Shown piece by piece: positions 53,911 to 62,209 of a DNA stretch of 64,000 bases. The translations under genes were made by a program, and so were the position numbers. The stretch comes from Streptomyces sp. PsTaAH-137. GTDB taxonomy: Bacteria > Actinomycetota > Actinomycetes > Streptomycetales > Streptomycetaceae. The notes under the pieces are model-generated. The model did no database searches, was not told the DNA's origin, and saw only the letters and a list, made by a program, of their open reading frames with translations. Position 1 is the first letter of the stretch. Every line of letters starts with the position of its first letter. The stretch spans positions 61,244 to 125,243 of the forward strand of contig NZ_QLLY01000009.1 in the NCBI RefSeq assembly GCF_003259365.1, read 5' to 3'.

Positions 53911-53936
53911 GGGCGAGGGGCGCCGGCCCCTCGCCC
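53911..53936. terminator. bidirectional terminator between RNase HI and GH16 genes
   Basis: GGGCGAGGGGC (53911-53921) pairs perfectly with GCCCCTCGCCC (53926-53936) around a GCCG tetraloop between the convergent genes. Confidence 0.8.
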
Positions 53937-53947
53937 GCACCGCTTGC

Positions 53948-54814
53948 TCAGCTCGACACGTGGACGTAGTCGACGACGAGCTGCTGCGGGAACTGGGTGC
54001 TGCCGTCCGGGTCGCCCGGCCAGTAGCCGCCCACCGCCAGGTTCAGGATCACGAAGAACGGCTTCTCGAAGACCCACTGGTTGCCGCCCACGTCGGCGGG
54101 CGTCCGGGTCTGGTACACGGTGCCGTCCACCGACCACTTGATCTCGTTCGGCGACCAGTCCACCGCGAAGGTGTGGAAGTCGTCCGCGAACGCCTGACCG
54201 TTCGGCAGCGAGTACGGCGCGCCGATGCCGCCCGACCCCGAGTAGCCGGGACCGTGGATCGTGCCGTGCACCGTGGACGGCTCGAAGCCGACGTTCTCCA
54301 TGATGTCGATCTCGCCGGAGTTCGGCCAGCCGACCGAGCCGATGTCGTCGCCGAGCATCCAGAACGCGGGCCAGATGCCCTGGCCGCGCGGTATCTTCAT
54401 CCGCGCCTCGACGTGCCCGTGCGTCGTCGAGAACTTGCCCGACGTGTTCAGCCGCGCCGAGGTGTACTCGCACGTGCCGTACCAGCACTGGTAGTTGGAC
54501 GGGTTCTCCTTGCGGGCCGTGATCACGAGGTGGCCCTGGCCGTCGAGAGCGGCGTTGCTGTTGCCCGCCGTGTAGTACTGCCGTTCATGGTTGTTGACGT
54601 TGTCGCCTGTCTCGGTCTGCCACTTCGAACCGTCGACCGCCGAACCCGCGGGCCCGTCGAAATCGTCGGAGAAGGTCACCGCGGCGGCCCGGGCGTCATC
54701 GGTCCCCGCGGCGTTGGCGACGGGCACGAGTCCCGCGCCGAGGCACAGGAGCGCGGCCGCGCCGAGCGGGAGCCTGCGCCGCAGGAACGTACGGGAGCGG
54801 TGTGAACTGCGCAT
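53948..54814 (-). CDS. secreted GH16 endo-beta-1,3-glucanase
   Basis: ATG 54814 gives 288 residues. After a signal peptide with a twin-Arg-like n-region (ending near VANAAG), a single GH16 domain has GEIDIMENVG, with Glu168 nucleophile and Glu173 acid/base, plus WPAFWMLG and HTFAVDWSP. Unlike the GH16 at 26579 it has no binding modules and no TTA codon. It has no GAGCGCTC site upstream, so it is probably controlled separately. Confidence 0.9.
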   Translation of the reverse strand: MRSSHRSRTFLRRRLPLGAAALLCLGAGLVPVANAAGTDDARAAAVTFSDDFDGPAGSAVDGSKWQTETGDNVNNHERQYYTAGNSNAALDGQGHLVITARKENPSNYQCWYGTCEYTSARLNTSGKFSTTHGHVEARMKIPRGQGIWPAFWMLGDDIGSVGWPNSGEIDIMENVGFEPSTVHGTIHGPGYSGSGGIGAPYSLPNGQAFADDFHTFAVDWSPNEIKWSVDGTVYQTRTPADVGGNQWVFEKPFFVILNLAVGGYWPGDPDGSTQFPQQLVVDYVHVSS

Positions 54815-55087
54815 GGAACATCACGTCACTTCGGGTAGGGGGATCGTGTCTGTCTCGGACACGCCAGAAAGTGAAGACAAGGGAGTTGCCTGTGGTGCGG
54901 TGAGTTCAAGGGTTGATTTAAGGGGCGCCCGGAAAGGACGTCAAGGGATTCGTCTGTACCAACTTCCCGTCCGTGGAGTCCGGTTGGACCGTCACCGGGG
55001 TGTGCCGCGGCCCCGCGCACGCCCCGTACTAGGGTTTTCGTGATCACGCCACGTGATCGCAACAGCCGATCGAACAGGGGAGCCCGG

Positions 55088-56050
55088 GTGGCCACGCCGC
55101 GTTGCGCCGTACTCGACGACTACCAGGGCGTCGCCCGCGACCTCGCCGACTGGGACCGCCTCGCCGGCCGGGTCGACGTCCGCTTCCTCGACCGGCACCT
55201 CACGGACCACGACGCGCTCGCCGCCGAACTCGCCGACTGCGAGATCGTCGTCGTGATGCGCGAACGCACCCCCTTCCCGGCCGCGCTCTTCGACCGGCTG
55301 CCCCGGCTGCGGCTGCTGATCACCTCCGGCCTGCGCAACGCCTCCATCGACCTCGCCGCCGCGGCCGCCCACGGCGTCACCGTCTGCGGCACGCCCAGCA
55401 GCTCCGAGCCCCCGGCCGAGCTGACCTGGGCGCTGCTGCTCGGCCTCGCCCGCGGCGTGGTCACGGAGAACGACAGCCTGCGCGAGGGCGGCCCCTGGCA
55501 GACCACGCTCGGCGCCGACCTGCACGGCAGCCGGCTCGGACTGCTCGGCCTCGGCAAGATCGGCACCCGCGTGGCCCGGGTCGGCGCCGCCTTCGGCATG
55601 GACGTCACCGCGTGGAGCCAGAACCTCACCGAGGAGCGCGCCGCGGCGGCGGGTGCCACCCTCGCCGCGTCCAAGGAAGAACTCCTGGAGACCAGCGACT
55701 TCGTCTCCGTGCACCTCGTCCTCGGCGACCGCACCCGCGGCCTGATCGGCGCCGACGAACTGCGGCGGATGCGCCGCACCGCCTACCTCGTCAACACCTC
55801 ACGGGCCGCGATCGTCGACCAGGACGCCCTTCTCCGGGCGCTCCGCGAGGGCTGGATCGCCGGCGCGGGCAGCGATGTCTTCGAGACCGAACCGCTCCCG
55901 CTCGACCACCCGCTGCGCACCGCCCCGAACTTCCTCGGCCTGCCCCACCTCGGCTACGTCACCCGGCGCAACTACGAGGGCTACTTCCGGGGCGCGGTCG
56001 AGGACATCGAGGGCTATCTGTCGGGACAGCCCGTACGCACGCTGGGCTGA
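55088..56050 (+). CDS. D-2-hydroxyacid dehydrogenase family protein
   Basis: GTG 55088 after CAGGGGAGC gives 320 residues. The NAD-binding motif GLLGLGKIGTRVARVGAAFG and catalytic Arg in NTSRAAIVDQDAL are present. A Glu lies in FETEPLP, and the catalytic His in LPHLGYVTRR ends the C-terminal part. It oxidises a 2-hydroxy acid or reduces a 2-keto acid; substrate unknown. No link with the glycan genes is visible. Confidence 0.88.
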   Translation: MATPRCAVLDDYQGVARDLADWDRLAGRVDVRFLDRHLTDHDALAAELADCEIVVVMRERTPFPAALFDRLPRLRLLITSGLRNASIDLAAAAAHGVTVCGTPSSSEPPAELTWALLLGLARGVVTENDSLREGGPWQTTLGADLHGSRLGLLGLGKIGTRVARVGAAFGMDVTAWSQNLTEERAAAAGATLAASKEELLETSDFVSVHLVLGDRTRGLIGADELRRMRRTAYLVNTSRAAIVDQDALLRALREGWIAGAGSDVFETEPLPLDHPLRTAPNFLGLPHLGYVTRRNYEGYFRGAVEDIEGYLSGQPVRTLG

Positions 56051-56065
56051 GCCGCCCCGGCTCAG
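56047..56065. terminator. short hairpin over convergent stops
   Basis: CTGAGCC and GGCTCAG (7-bp stem, 5-base loop) span the facing stop codons of the dehydrogenase and GH26-like genes. Confidence 0.45.
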
Positions 56066-57291
56066 GCGCACCCGGTACGGAATCCGCCGGCGGCGAGACC
56101 CGTGCAGAACGCCGCCCGCGCCTGCGTGTTCCGGGACAGGCGACCGTCCGCGAACCAGGTCGAGTCGGGCGGGAAGTCGAACGAGCCGTCGTCCTTTCCG
56201 TCCCAGCCGTAGCGGAAGTCGAGATTGATGTACGTGACCGTGCTGATGACGTCCGACAGGTCGTAGGTGCCCGCCATGTTCGGGATCGGGCCACGGTAGT
56301 CGAGCAGGCCGAAGAGCCGCTTCGTCCACGTCGCGCCACGGACCGGCTCGGCGCCGCTGGTGTCACCGTCGTCGGCGGTGAAGTTCATCATCCCGGACTC
56401 GGAGACGATCATCTTCTTCCCGTGGTCCTGGGCGAACTTCATCATCTTCAGGACGTTCGCGTCGTAGTCCCAGTTCTTCCACACGGCGCTCGGATTCCCC
56501 GAGGAGTCGGTGGCGAGATAGGCGTTGCGGCACTGCAACGCGGAGGTGTCGTAGTTGTCCGGAGGAGTGCCGTTGTAGAGATAGCCGCCCATGTCGTGGA
56601 TGGGCATGCACAGTTCGTGGGCGAAGATCGAGACGCCGATCTGGTCCACCACCGCGTCGCCGGGATAGAGCTTCTCGAACTCGCCGCGCACCGGGTGGAA
56701 GACGAAGCGGACGTTGTCCTGGTGCACGCGCCCCCGGATCAGCGAGCGGATCCGGGCGAAGGCGTTCTTGTACGAGGCGCAGGTGTCGTCGGTGCAGTGG
56801 TAGAAGGAGCTCACCTCGTAGTCGAGGCGGAGCAGGAACGTGGCCGCGGGGTGGGCGTCGATGAAGCCGATGAGGGTGTCGAACCGGTCGGCGTAGCGGC
56901 CGTCGGCGAGTTCCTGGGTGACGGCGCGCGAGCGGGCGGCCTTGGCGTTCTCGTCGCCGCCCCCGAAGCCGGGCGGGTTGTCCTTCCAGCTGATGCCGAC
57001 CTGCACGGTCTTCCCCTGGTCGGCGAGGAAGGACGCGTAGTCGGCGTGGCCCGCGCCGACCCAGGTGCCGGAGGCGAGTTCGTAGTAGACCGAGCCGCCG
57101 TCCGGTGCCTGCCCGAAGGAGGTGTAGTCGTCCCAGGCCGCCTTTGTGGACTGCCCGATGAGCAGGGTGCGCGGGGTGGACGGTGCGGCGGTGGCGTGGG
57201 TGGTGGAGGGGATCAGCCAGGCGAGGGCGAGGAGCACGGTGAGGAGCAGGAGGTGCGGGCGGCTTCTGCGGCCCGTGGTGGGGGTGGGCAT
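56062..57291 (-). CDS. secreted GH26-like glycanase A (divergent)
   Basis: ATG 57291 after CTGGAG gives 409 residues. A signal peptide (ending near THATAAP) is followed by a clan GH-A barrel. Candidate catalytic residues are Glu159 (LLRLDYEVSS) and Glu298 (IVSESGMM). It is paralogous to the next gene upstream (shared strand motifs: YEv/f region, Y-aF-y-I-R-I, pattern VxESxxx, ending with YINxDxxxxW). Cys pairs suggest disulfides. GH26 includes beta-mannanases and beta-1,3-xylanases; the exact family here is unsure and the acid/base environment is degenerate compared with paralogue B. Confidence 0.68.
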   Translation of the reverse strand: MPTPTTGRRSRPHLLLLTVLLALAWLIPSTTHATAAPSTPRTLLIGQSTKAAWDDYTSFGQAPDGGSVYYELASGTWVGAGHADYASFLADQGKTVQVGISWKDNPPGFGGGDENAKAARSRAVTQELADGRYADRFDTLIGFIDAHPAATFLLRLDYEVSSFYHCTDDTCASYKNAFARIRSLIRGRVHQDNVRFVFHPVRGEFEKLYPGDAVVDQIGVSIFAHELCMPIHDMGGYLYNGTPPDNYDTSALQCRNAYLATDSSGNPSAVWKNWDYDANVLKMMKFAQDHGKKMIVSESGMMNFTADDGDTSGAEPVRGATWTKRLFGLLDYRGPIPNMAGTYDLSDVISTVTYINLDFRYGWDGKDDGSFDFPPDSTWFADGRLSRNTQARAAFCTGLAAGGFRTGCA

Positions 57292-57358
57292 GGGGCACTC
57301 CAGTCTGCCGGGCCGCTGACGTGGGGTCGGGCGGCCCGGCGGAGGGACGAGGGGGTGG

Positions 57359-57393
57359 GCGGCGGGACGGCGGGGGAGCGGCCGTCCCGCCGC
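57359..57393 (-). terminator. terminator between GH26-like genes
   Basis: GCGGCGGGACGGC (57359-57371) pairs perfectly with GCCGTCCCGCCGC (57381-57393). On the minus strand it follows the stop of GH26-like gene B by about 20 bases, so genes A and B are likely transcribed separately or with attenuation. Confidence 0.75.
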
Positions 57394-57412
57394 CGGGGAA
57401 AGGGGGCCGGGG

Positions 57413-58651
57413 TCAGCCGTTGGCCCAGCCCGAGCCCCGCAGCTGGTCGAGGAAGCGGTCGCGGATCGTGGGATTCGCCTGGATGCGGGAGTCGCCCCAG
57501 TAGCCGTTGGCGCAGCCGGGGCCGCCGGCCTGGGCGCCGTCGGCGCACTGCCACTGCGTCTGGCTGTCCCAGTCGGTGTTGATGTAGGCGGCGGCCCGTA
57601 CCACGTCCCGGTTGGCGGCGATCCAGTCGAAGTACGGCTGGTACCACTCGTTCCAGACGGTGTCCGCGTCGGTGGCGGCCGGGCTCTTGCGCATGATGCA
57701 GCTCTTGGTGCCCGCGCCGTTGTCGTAGCCCTGCGGTGCGGACTCGGCGACCATCACCGGCTTGCCGTGCCCGCGGGCGAAGTCGAGCACGCGGTCCTGG
57801 AGTGCGGCCGGCGCGGTGTCGGTCGCACTGCATCCCCACTGGGTGGCCACGGATCCGGCGGAGTAGAACGAGGACATGCCCACCCAGTCGACGTACTGGT
57901 CACCGGGGTACCAGGCGTCGAAGTGGTGCGGGTCGGTGACGACGTAGTTCCACTCGGGGTGGTCGGTGCTGGTGTTGAGCGGCCAGGCCGCGGTCTGCCA
58001 GACCGTGGCGACCTTCGTGGCGCCGAGGGCGTCGATGCGGCCCTTGATGTAGGCGAACGCCTGCTTGTAGAAGTCGGCGTTGTAGCAGTTCCAGGGGCCG
58101 TCGAACTCGTAGCCGATCCGCAGGAACACCTGGCGGTCGTAGCCCTTGAGCCTGGTCACCATCTCGTCGACCTTGTCGCGGTAGCGCGTGACGAGGTTCG
58201 GGCTGCCCGAGGTCACGTCGCTGTCGTTCGTGCCGATGATGGCGCGCAGCGGCTGGTTGTTGCAGCCGGTGGTGGCGTCCGAGAGGTAGAGGCCGACGGC
58301 GACGGCCGCGTCCGGGTACTGGCCGAGGGTGCTGTTGAAGTCGACCGTTCCGGCACCCCAGTTGGCCGGTCCGGTCATCCCGGCGAGCGGCTCCGGGCTG
58401 CCGCCGAGCACCAGGTTCGTGTAGAGGGTGACGCCGCCGGGTGCGGGCGCTCCGAGGGCCGACCGGTCGAGCACGTCGCGCTTGTAGTCGGCGAGGGTGT
58501 CGCTGTCCTGGCCCATGATCGACAGCGTCTTGCCGTCGGGCGGGAGGTTGCGGGCCGCGACGGCGGTGTCCGCCGCCGCGGGCACGGTGCCGAGCAGTCC
58601 GAGCACGGCCACCGCGAGCGCCGCGGCTCCGAGGTTTCTGAGGCGATTCAC
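57413..58651 (-). CDS. secreted GH26-like glycanase B
   Basis: GTG 58651 after GAGGAG gives 412 residues. The signal peptide is followed by a barrel with acid/base candidate Glu182 in FLRIGYEFDGPWN and nucleophile candidate Glu303 in VMVAESAP. The RIGYEFDGPWN motif recalls, from memory, GH26 beta-1,3-xylanases, whereas mannanases usually show RPxHExxG. Context with a xylosidase-like GH43 and a sugar importer just across the divergent promoter supports xylan-type substrates. Family assignment is moderate. Confidence 0.72.
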   Translation of the reverse strand: MNRLRNLGAAALAVAVLGLLGTVPAAADTAVAARNLPPDGKTLSIMGQDSDTLADYKRDVLDRSALGAPAPGGVTLYTNLVLGGSPEPLAGMTGPANWGAGTVDFNSTLGQYPDAAVAVGLYLSDATTGCNNQPLRAIIGTNDSDVTSGSPNLVTRYRDKVDEMVTRLKGYDRQVFLRIGYEFDGPWNCYNADFYKQAFAYIKGRIDALGATKVATVWQTAAWPLNTSTDHPEWNYVVTDPHHFDAWYPGDQYVDWVGMSSFYSAGSVATQWGCSATDTAPAALQDRVLDFARGHGKPVMVAESAPQGYDNGAGTKSCIMRKSPAATDADTVWNEWYQPYFDWIAANRDVVRAAAYINTDWDSQTQWQCADGAQAGGPGCANGYWGDSRIQANPTIRDRFLDQLRGSGWANG

Positions 58652-58972
58652 GGGTCAACTCCTCGTCGTGGGGGTGAGTTCCGCCCCGCATCGTGGGGAC
58701 CGCCCGGGGTTACGTCAATGAATCACGTAAGTTTCGTAGAAGTGTGCTGGCCGGGAGGCTGCTCTCGAAACGTGCTGTGCGGCGGTGCGCAGGCTCATCG
58801 TTCTCAAAAGCCCTGCGATCAGGGCTGATTCTGGGGTCGGGAACGCGGTCGCCGTTTCCGAATGTTCTCCGAAACTCTTGACAGCAAGTTTCGAAAGCCG
58901 TCAGGTTGTGCGCATCGAAACGCCTTCGCGTCCCTCGGTCTCCCACTCACTCACGATCCCCGGAGGTCCCCC
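58652..58972. promoter_or_regulatory. divergent control region of GH26-like B and third sugar ABC operon
   Basis: This 321-base gap has relatively low GC and several GTTTCG/CGAAAC motifs: AGTTTCG at 58730, CGAAAC at 58766, and a full inverted repeat at 58870-58893. These fit one LacI-type regulator acting on both sides. No gene was seen. Confidence 0.65.
58870..58893 (+). promoter_or_regulatory. inverted repeat enclosing a -35 element
   Basis: CGAAACT (58870-58876) and AGTTTCG (58887-58893) flank a perfect TTGACA (58878-58883). TCAGGT lies 17 bases after it. This looks like a promoter with a repressor site directly over its -35, about 80 bases before the SBP start. Confidence 0.65.
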
Positions 58973-60256
58973 ATGGGCTCCTCGCATGCCCGCAGATCCG
59001 TCGCCGCGGCAGCCGGACTCGCCACCCTGCTCGTCCTGTCCGGCTGTTCCTCCGGTTCGGTGGAGTCCGACGGCAAGATCACGCTGACCGTCGCCACCTT
59101 CAGCGACTTCGGGTACAAGCCGCTGATCAAGGAGTACGAGAAGGCGCACCCGGACATCGTGGTGAAGGAGCGGATCTCCCAGCTCGACCAGCACCACAAC
59201 AGCCTCTCCACCCAGCTGTCCTCGGGCAGCGGCGCCGCCGACGTCGTCGCCGTCGAGGAGGGCTATCTGCCCAAGTTCCGTACCGTGCAGGACAAGTTCG
59301 TCAACCTCGCCGACTTCGGCGGGCTGAAGCGCAAGGACGAGTACCTGCCGTACAAGTGGGCGCAGGGCACCGCCGACGGCGGAAAGTTCGTCATGGGGTA
59401 CGGCACCGACGTCGGCGGTCTCGCCATCTGCTACCGCAAGGACCTCTTCCAGAAGGCGGGGCTGCCCACGGACCGGGAGGCGGTGGGCAGGCTGTGGCCC
59501 ACCTGGGACGCGTACTTCAAGGCCGGTGACACCTTCCGCGCCAAGGTGAAGGACCACACGTGGTTCGACTCGGCGGGCAATGTGTTCAGCGCGATGATGA
59601 ACCAGACCGAGTACGGGTTCTTCGACGCCCGCGACTCCTACATCGCCGACAAGAACCCCGACGTGAAGCGGTCCTTCTCCGCCGCCGCCGACGCCGCGGC
59701 CGACGGCATGTCCGCCAACCTCGTCCCGTTCAGCCAGCAGTGGAACGCGGGCATCAAGCAGGGCCGGATGGCGACCATCACCTGCCCCGCCTGGATGACC
59801 GGCCTCATCCAGACCGCGGCCGGCAAGGAGGGCCAGGGCAAGTGGGACATCGCCGCCGTGCCCGGAGGCGGCGGTAACTGGGGCGGCTCCTTCCTCACCG
59901 TGCCCAAGCAGGGCAAGCACACCAAGGAGGCCGCCGAACTCGCCGCGTTCCTGACCTCGGCGGACTCCGAGAAGAAGATCTTCCAGGGGCCGACCGGCTC
60001 GCTCCCGTCGCTGACCGGCGCGCTCTCGGACCAGGCCGTCCAGGACACCCGGCAGAAGTACTTCAACGACGCTCCGACGGGCAAGATCTTCGCCGCCTCG
60101 GCGCAGGGCCTCAAGCCCAGCTACCGCGGCACCAAGGACCAGCAGGTGCGCATCCCGTTCGCCAACGCCCTGCAACTCGTCGAGCAGCGCAAGTCCTCGC
60201 CCTCCGAGGCCTGGCAGAAGGCCCTGACCGACGCGGCGAAAAACCTCAAGCACTGA
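58973..60256 (+). CDS. ABC sugar-binding lipoprotein
   Basis: ATG 58973 with CGGAGG six bases upstream gives 427 residues; longer in-frame starts near 58862 would place the promoter inside the gene. Lipobox LVLSGC, then a family 1 solute-binding domain (ITLTVATFSDFGYKPLIKEYEKAHPDI; GGLAICYRKDLFQKAGLP). It heads the operon with two permeases and GH43. Confidence 0.92.
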   Translation: MGSSHARRSVAAAAGLATLLVLSGCSSGSVESDGKITLTVATFSDFGYKPLIKEYEKAHPDIVVKERISQLDQHHNSLSTQLSSGSGAADVVAVEEGYLPKFRTVQDKFVNLADFGGLKRKDEYLPYKWAQGTADGGKFVMGYGTDVGGLAICYRKDLFQKAGLPTDREAVGRLWPTWDAYFKAGDTFRAKVKDHTWFDSAGNVFSAMMNQTEYGFFDARDSYIADKNPDVKRSFSAAADAAADGMSANLVPFSQQWNAGIKQGRMATITCPAWMTGLIQTAAGKEGQGKWDIAAVPGGGGNWGGSFLTVPKQGKHTKEAAELAAFLTSADSEKKIFQGPTGSLPSLTGALSDQAVQDTRQKYFNDAPTGKIFAASAQGLKPSYRGTKDQQVRIPFANALQLVEQRKSSPSEAWQKALTDAAKNLKH

Positions 60257-60289
60257 CCGCCCGACACTCCTGCCCGCAAGGAGGGCTCC

Positions 60290-61261
60290 ATGGCGGTCCA
60301 CACCGCCGGTGCCGAGCGCACCCTCGGCACCGACGCACCACCGGGCCGCCGTGCCCGCAGGCGGCCGACCCGGCAGAGCCGCATCACGCCGTACACCTTC
60401 GTCGCACCGTTCTTCATCGTCTTCGGGGTGTTCGGCCTCTACCCGCTGCTCTACACGTTCTGGGTCTCCCTGCACCGCTGGGACCGGCTCACCGGCGACG
60501 GCGGATTCACGGGGCTCGCCAACTTCCGCGACCTGTTCGCCGACCCCGACTTCTACAACGCCACCTACAACACCTTCAGCATCTACCTCCTCTCCACCGT
60601 CCCCCAACTCCTGCTCGCCCTGGCCGTCGCCTGGCTCCTCGACCGTCGGTTGCGGGCCAGGACGACCTGGCGGGCGCTCGTCCTCGTACCGCAGTACGTG
60701 TCCGTGGTCGCCGTCGCCCTCGTCTTCTCCCAGCTCTTCGGGCGCGACTTCGGCGTCGTCAACTGGGTCCTGGAACAGCTCGGCCTGATCAGCGCCCCCG
60801 TCGACTGGACGGCGGACACCTGGAGTTCGCACCTCGCGATCAGCTTCATGGTGATGTGGCGCTGGACCGGCTACAACGCCCTGATCTATCTCGCGGCGAT
60901 GCAGGCGGTCCCGCGCGACCTGTACGAATCCGCGATGGTCGACGGCGCCGGACGGCTCCTCACCTTCCGCCGTATCACCCTGCCCGCGATCCGCCCGACC
61001 CTGCTCTTCACCGTCGTGATCTCGACCATCGGCGGCCTCCAACTCTTCGCCGAACCGCTGCTGTTCGACTCCCAGGCCAACGCCGAGGGCGGCACGGAGC
61101 ACCAGTTCCAGACGCTGACGCTGATGCTCTACAAGTACGGGTTCATCAACAACGACGCCGGATACGCCTCCGCCATCTCCTGGGTGCTGTTCCTCGTCAT
61201 CGCCGCCGTCGCCGCGCTCAACTTCTTCCTCACCCGACGCCTCGGCGGCTCCGACCGATGA
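60290..61261 (+). CDS. sugar ABC transporter permease
   Basis: ATG 60290 after AAGGAGGGC gives 323 residues with six membrane segments (first at YTFVAPFFIVFGVFGLYPLL) and EAA loop LYESAMVDGAGRLLTFRRITLP. The stop overlaps a possible ATG at 61258 of the next frame. Confidence 0.93.
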   Translation: MAVHTAGAERTLGTDAPPGRRARRRPTRQSRITPYTFVAPFFIVFGVFGLYPLLYTFWVSLHRWDRLTGDGGFTGLANFRDLFADPDFYNATYNTFSIYLLSTVPQLLLALAVAWLLDRRLRARTTWRALVLVPQYVSVVAVALVFSQLFGRDFGVVNWVLEQLGLISAPVDWTADTWSSHLAISFMVMWRWTGYNALIYLAAMQAVPRDLYESAMVDGAGRLLTFRRITLPAIRPTLLFTVVISTIGGLQLFAEPLLFDSQANAEGGTEHQFQTLTLMLYKYGFINNDAGYASAISWVLFLVIAAVAALNFFLTRRLGGSDR

Positions 61262-61287
61262 CCCACGCCCCCGAAGGAAACCCCCGC

Positions 61288-62163
61288 ATGGCCACCTCCC
61301 TCGCCGCCAGACGCCCGCGCACCCGCGCCGCCGGACCCCGGCGCCACGACAGCGCGGGACCGCTGGCCTACGCCCTGCTCGCCGCCGTGGTCCTGGCCTC
61401 GGTCTTTCCCCTGTACTGGACCTTCGTCGTCGCCTCGCACAGCGACAACTCCGTCCTCGGCGGCTCGACCCCGTCCCTGGTGCCCGGCGGCCATCTGCTG
61501 GAGAACATCCGGCGCGTCTTCGACACCGTCGACTTCTGGAAGGCGCTCGGCAACTCCTTCACCGTCGCGGGCAGCACGGCCGTCAGCAACGTCCTGCTGT
61601 CCTCGCTCGCCGGGTACGCCTTCGCCAAACTCCGCTTCCCCGGCCGCGACGCGCTCCTCGTCGTGGTGATCACCACGGTGATGGTGCCGACCCAGCTCGG
61701 CATCATCCCGCTGTACCTCCTCGTCACCGACATGGGCCTGTACGGAAAGCTCAGCTCCCTCATCGTGCCCGCGCTCGTCTCCGCGATCGGCGTGTTCTGG
61801 ATGCGGCAGGCCATGGAGGAGAACATCCCCGACGAGCTCATCGAGGCGGCCCGGATGGACGGCGCCGGACAACTGCGCACCTTCTGGTACGTCGCCTGGC
61901 CCGGGGTGCGCTCGGTGGCCGCGGTGCTCGGCATGTTCACCTTCATGTTCGCCTGGAACGACTACTTCTGGCCGCTGATCGCGCTGCCCCCGGAGAACGG
62001 CACCGTGCAGATCGCCCTGAACCAGCTCGCCGCCGGCTACTACACCGACTACACGCTGATGCTCGCCGGCGTCGTGGTCTCCGTCGTCCCCGTGCTCGCG
62101 CTCTTCGCCGTCCTGGCCCGGCGCATCGTCTCCGGGGTGATGGCCGGCGCCGTCAAGGGATGA
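61288..62163 (+). CDS. sugar ABC transporter permease
   Basis: I prefer ATG 61288, which has GAAGGAAA upstream, over the ATGA-coupled ATG 61258 that lacks a site. The protein is 291 residues with six membrane segments and EAA loop LIEAARMDGAGQLRTFWYVAWP. It is partner to the previous permease; the ATPase is again absent. Confidence 0.92.
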   Translation: MATSLAARRPRTRAAGPRRHDSAGPLAYALLAAVVLASVFPLYWTFVVASHSDNSVLGGSTPSLVPGGHLLENIRRVFDTVDFWKALGNSFTVAGSTAVSNVLLSSLAGYAFAKLRFPGRDALLVVVITTVMVPTQLGIIPLYLLVTDMGLYGKLSSLIVPALVSAIGVFWMRQAMEENIPDELIEAARMDGAGQLRTFWYVAWPGVRSVAAVLGMFTFMFAWNDYFWPLIALPPENGTVQIALNQLAAGYYTDYTLMLAGVVVSVVPVLALFAVLARRIVSGVMAGAVKG

Positions 62164-62209
62164 GCCGCGCGCCCCGCCGCCCCGACCCCACCGATCCCCG
62201 AGGAACCGC

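Noticed and set aside
58862..58972. Upstream start for the third binding protein
   Set aside because: It would put the TTGACA-containing promoter and inverted repeat inside the coding sequence and bury the lipoprotein signal.
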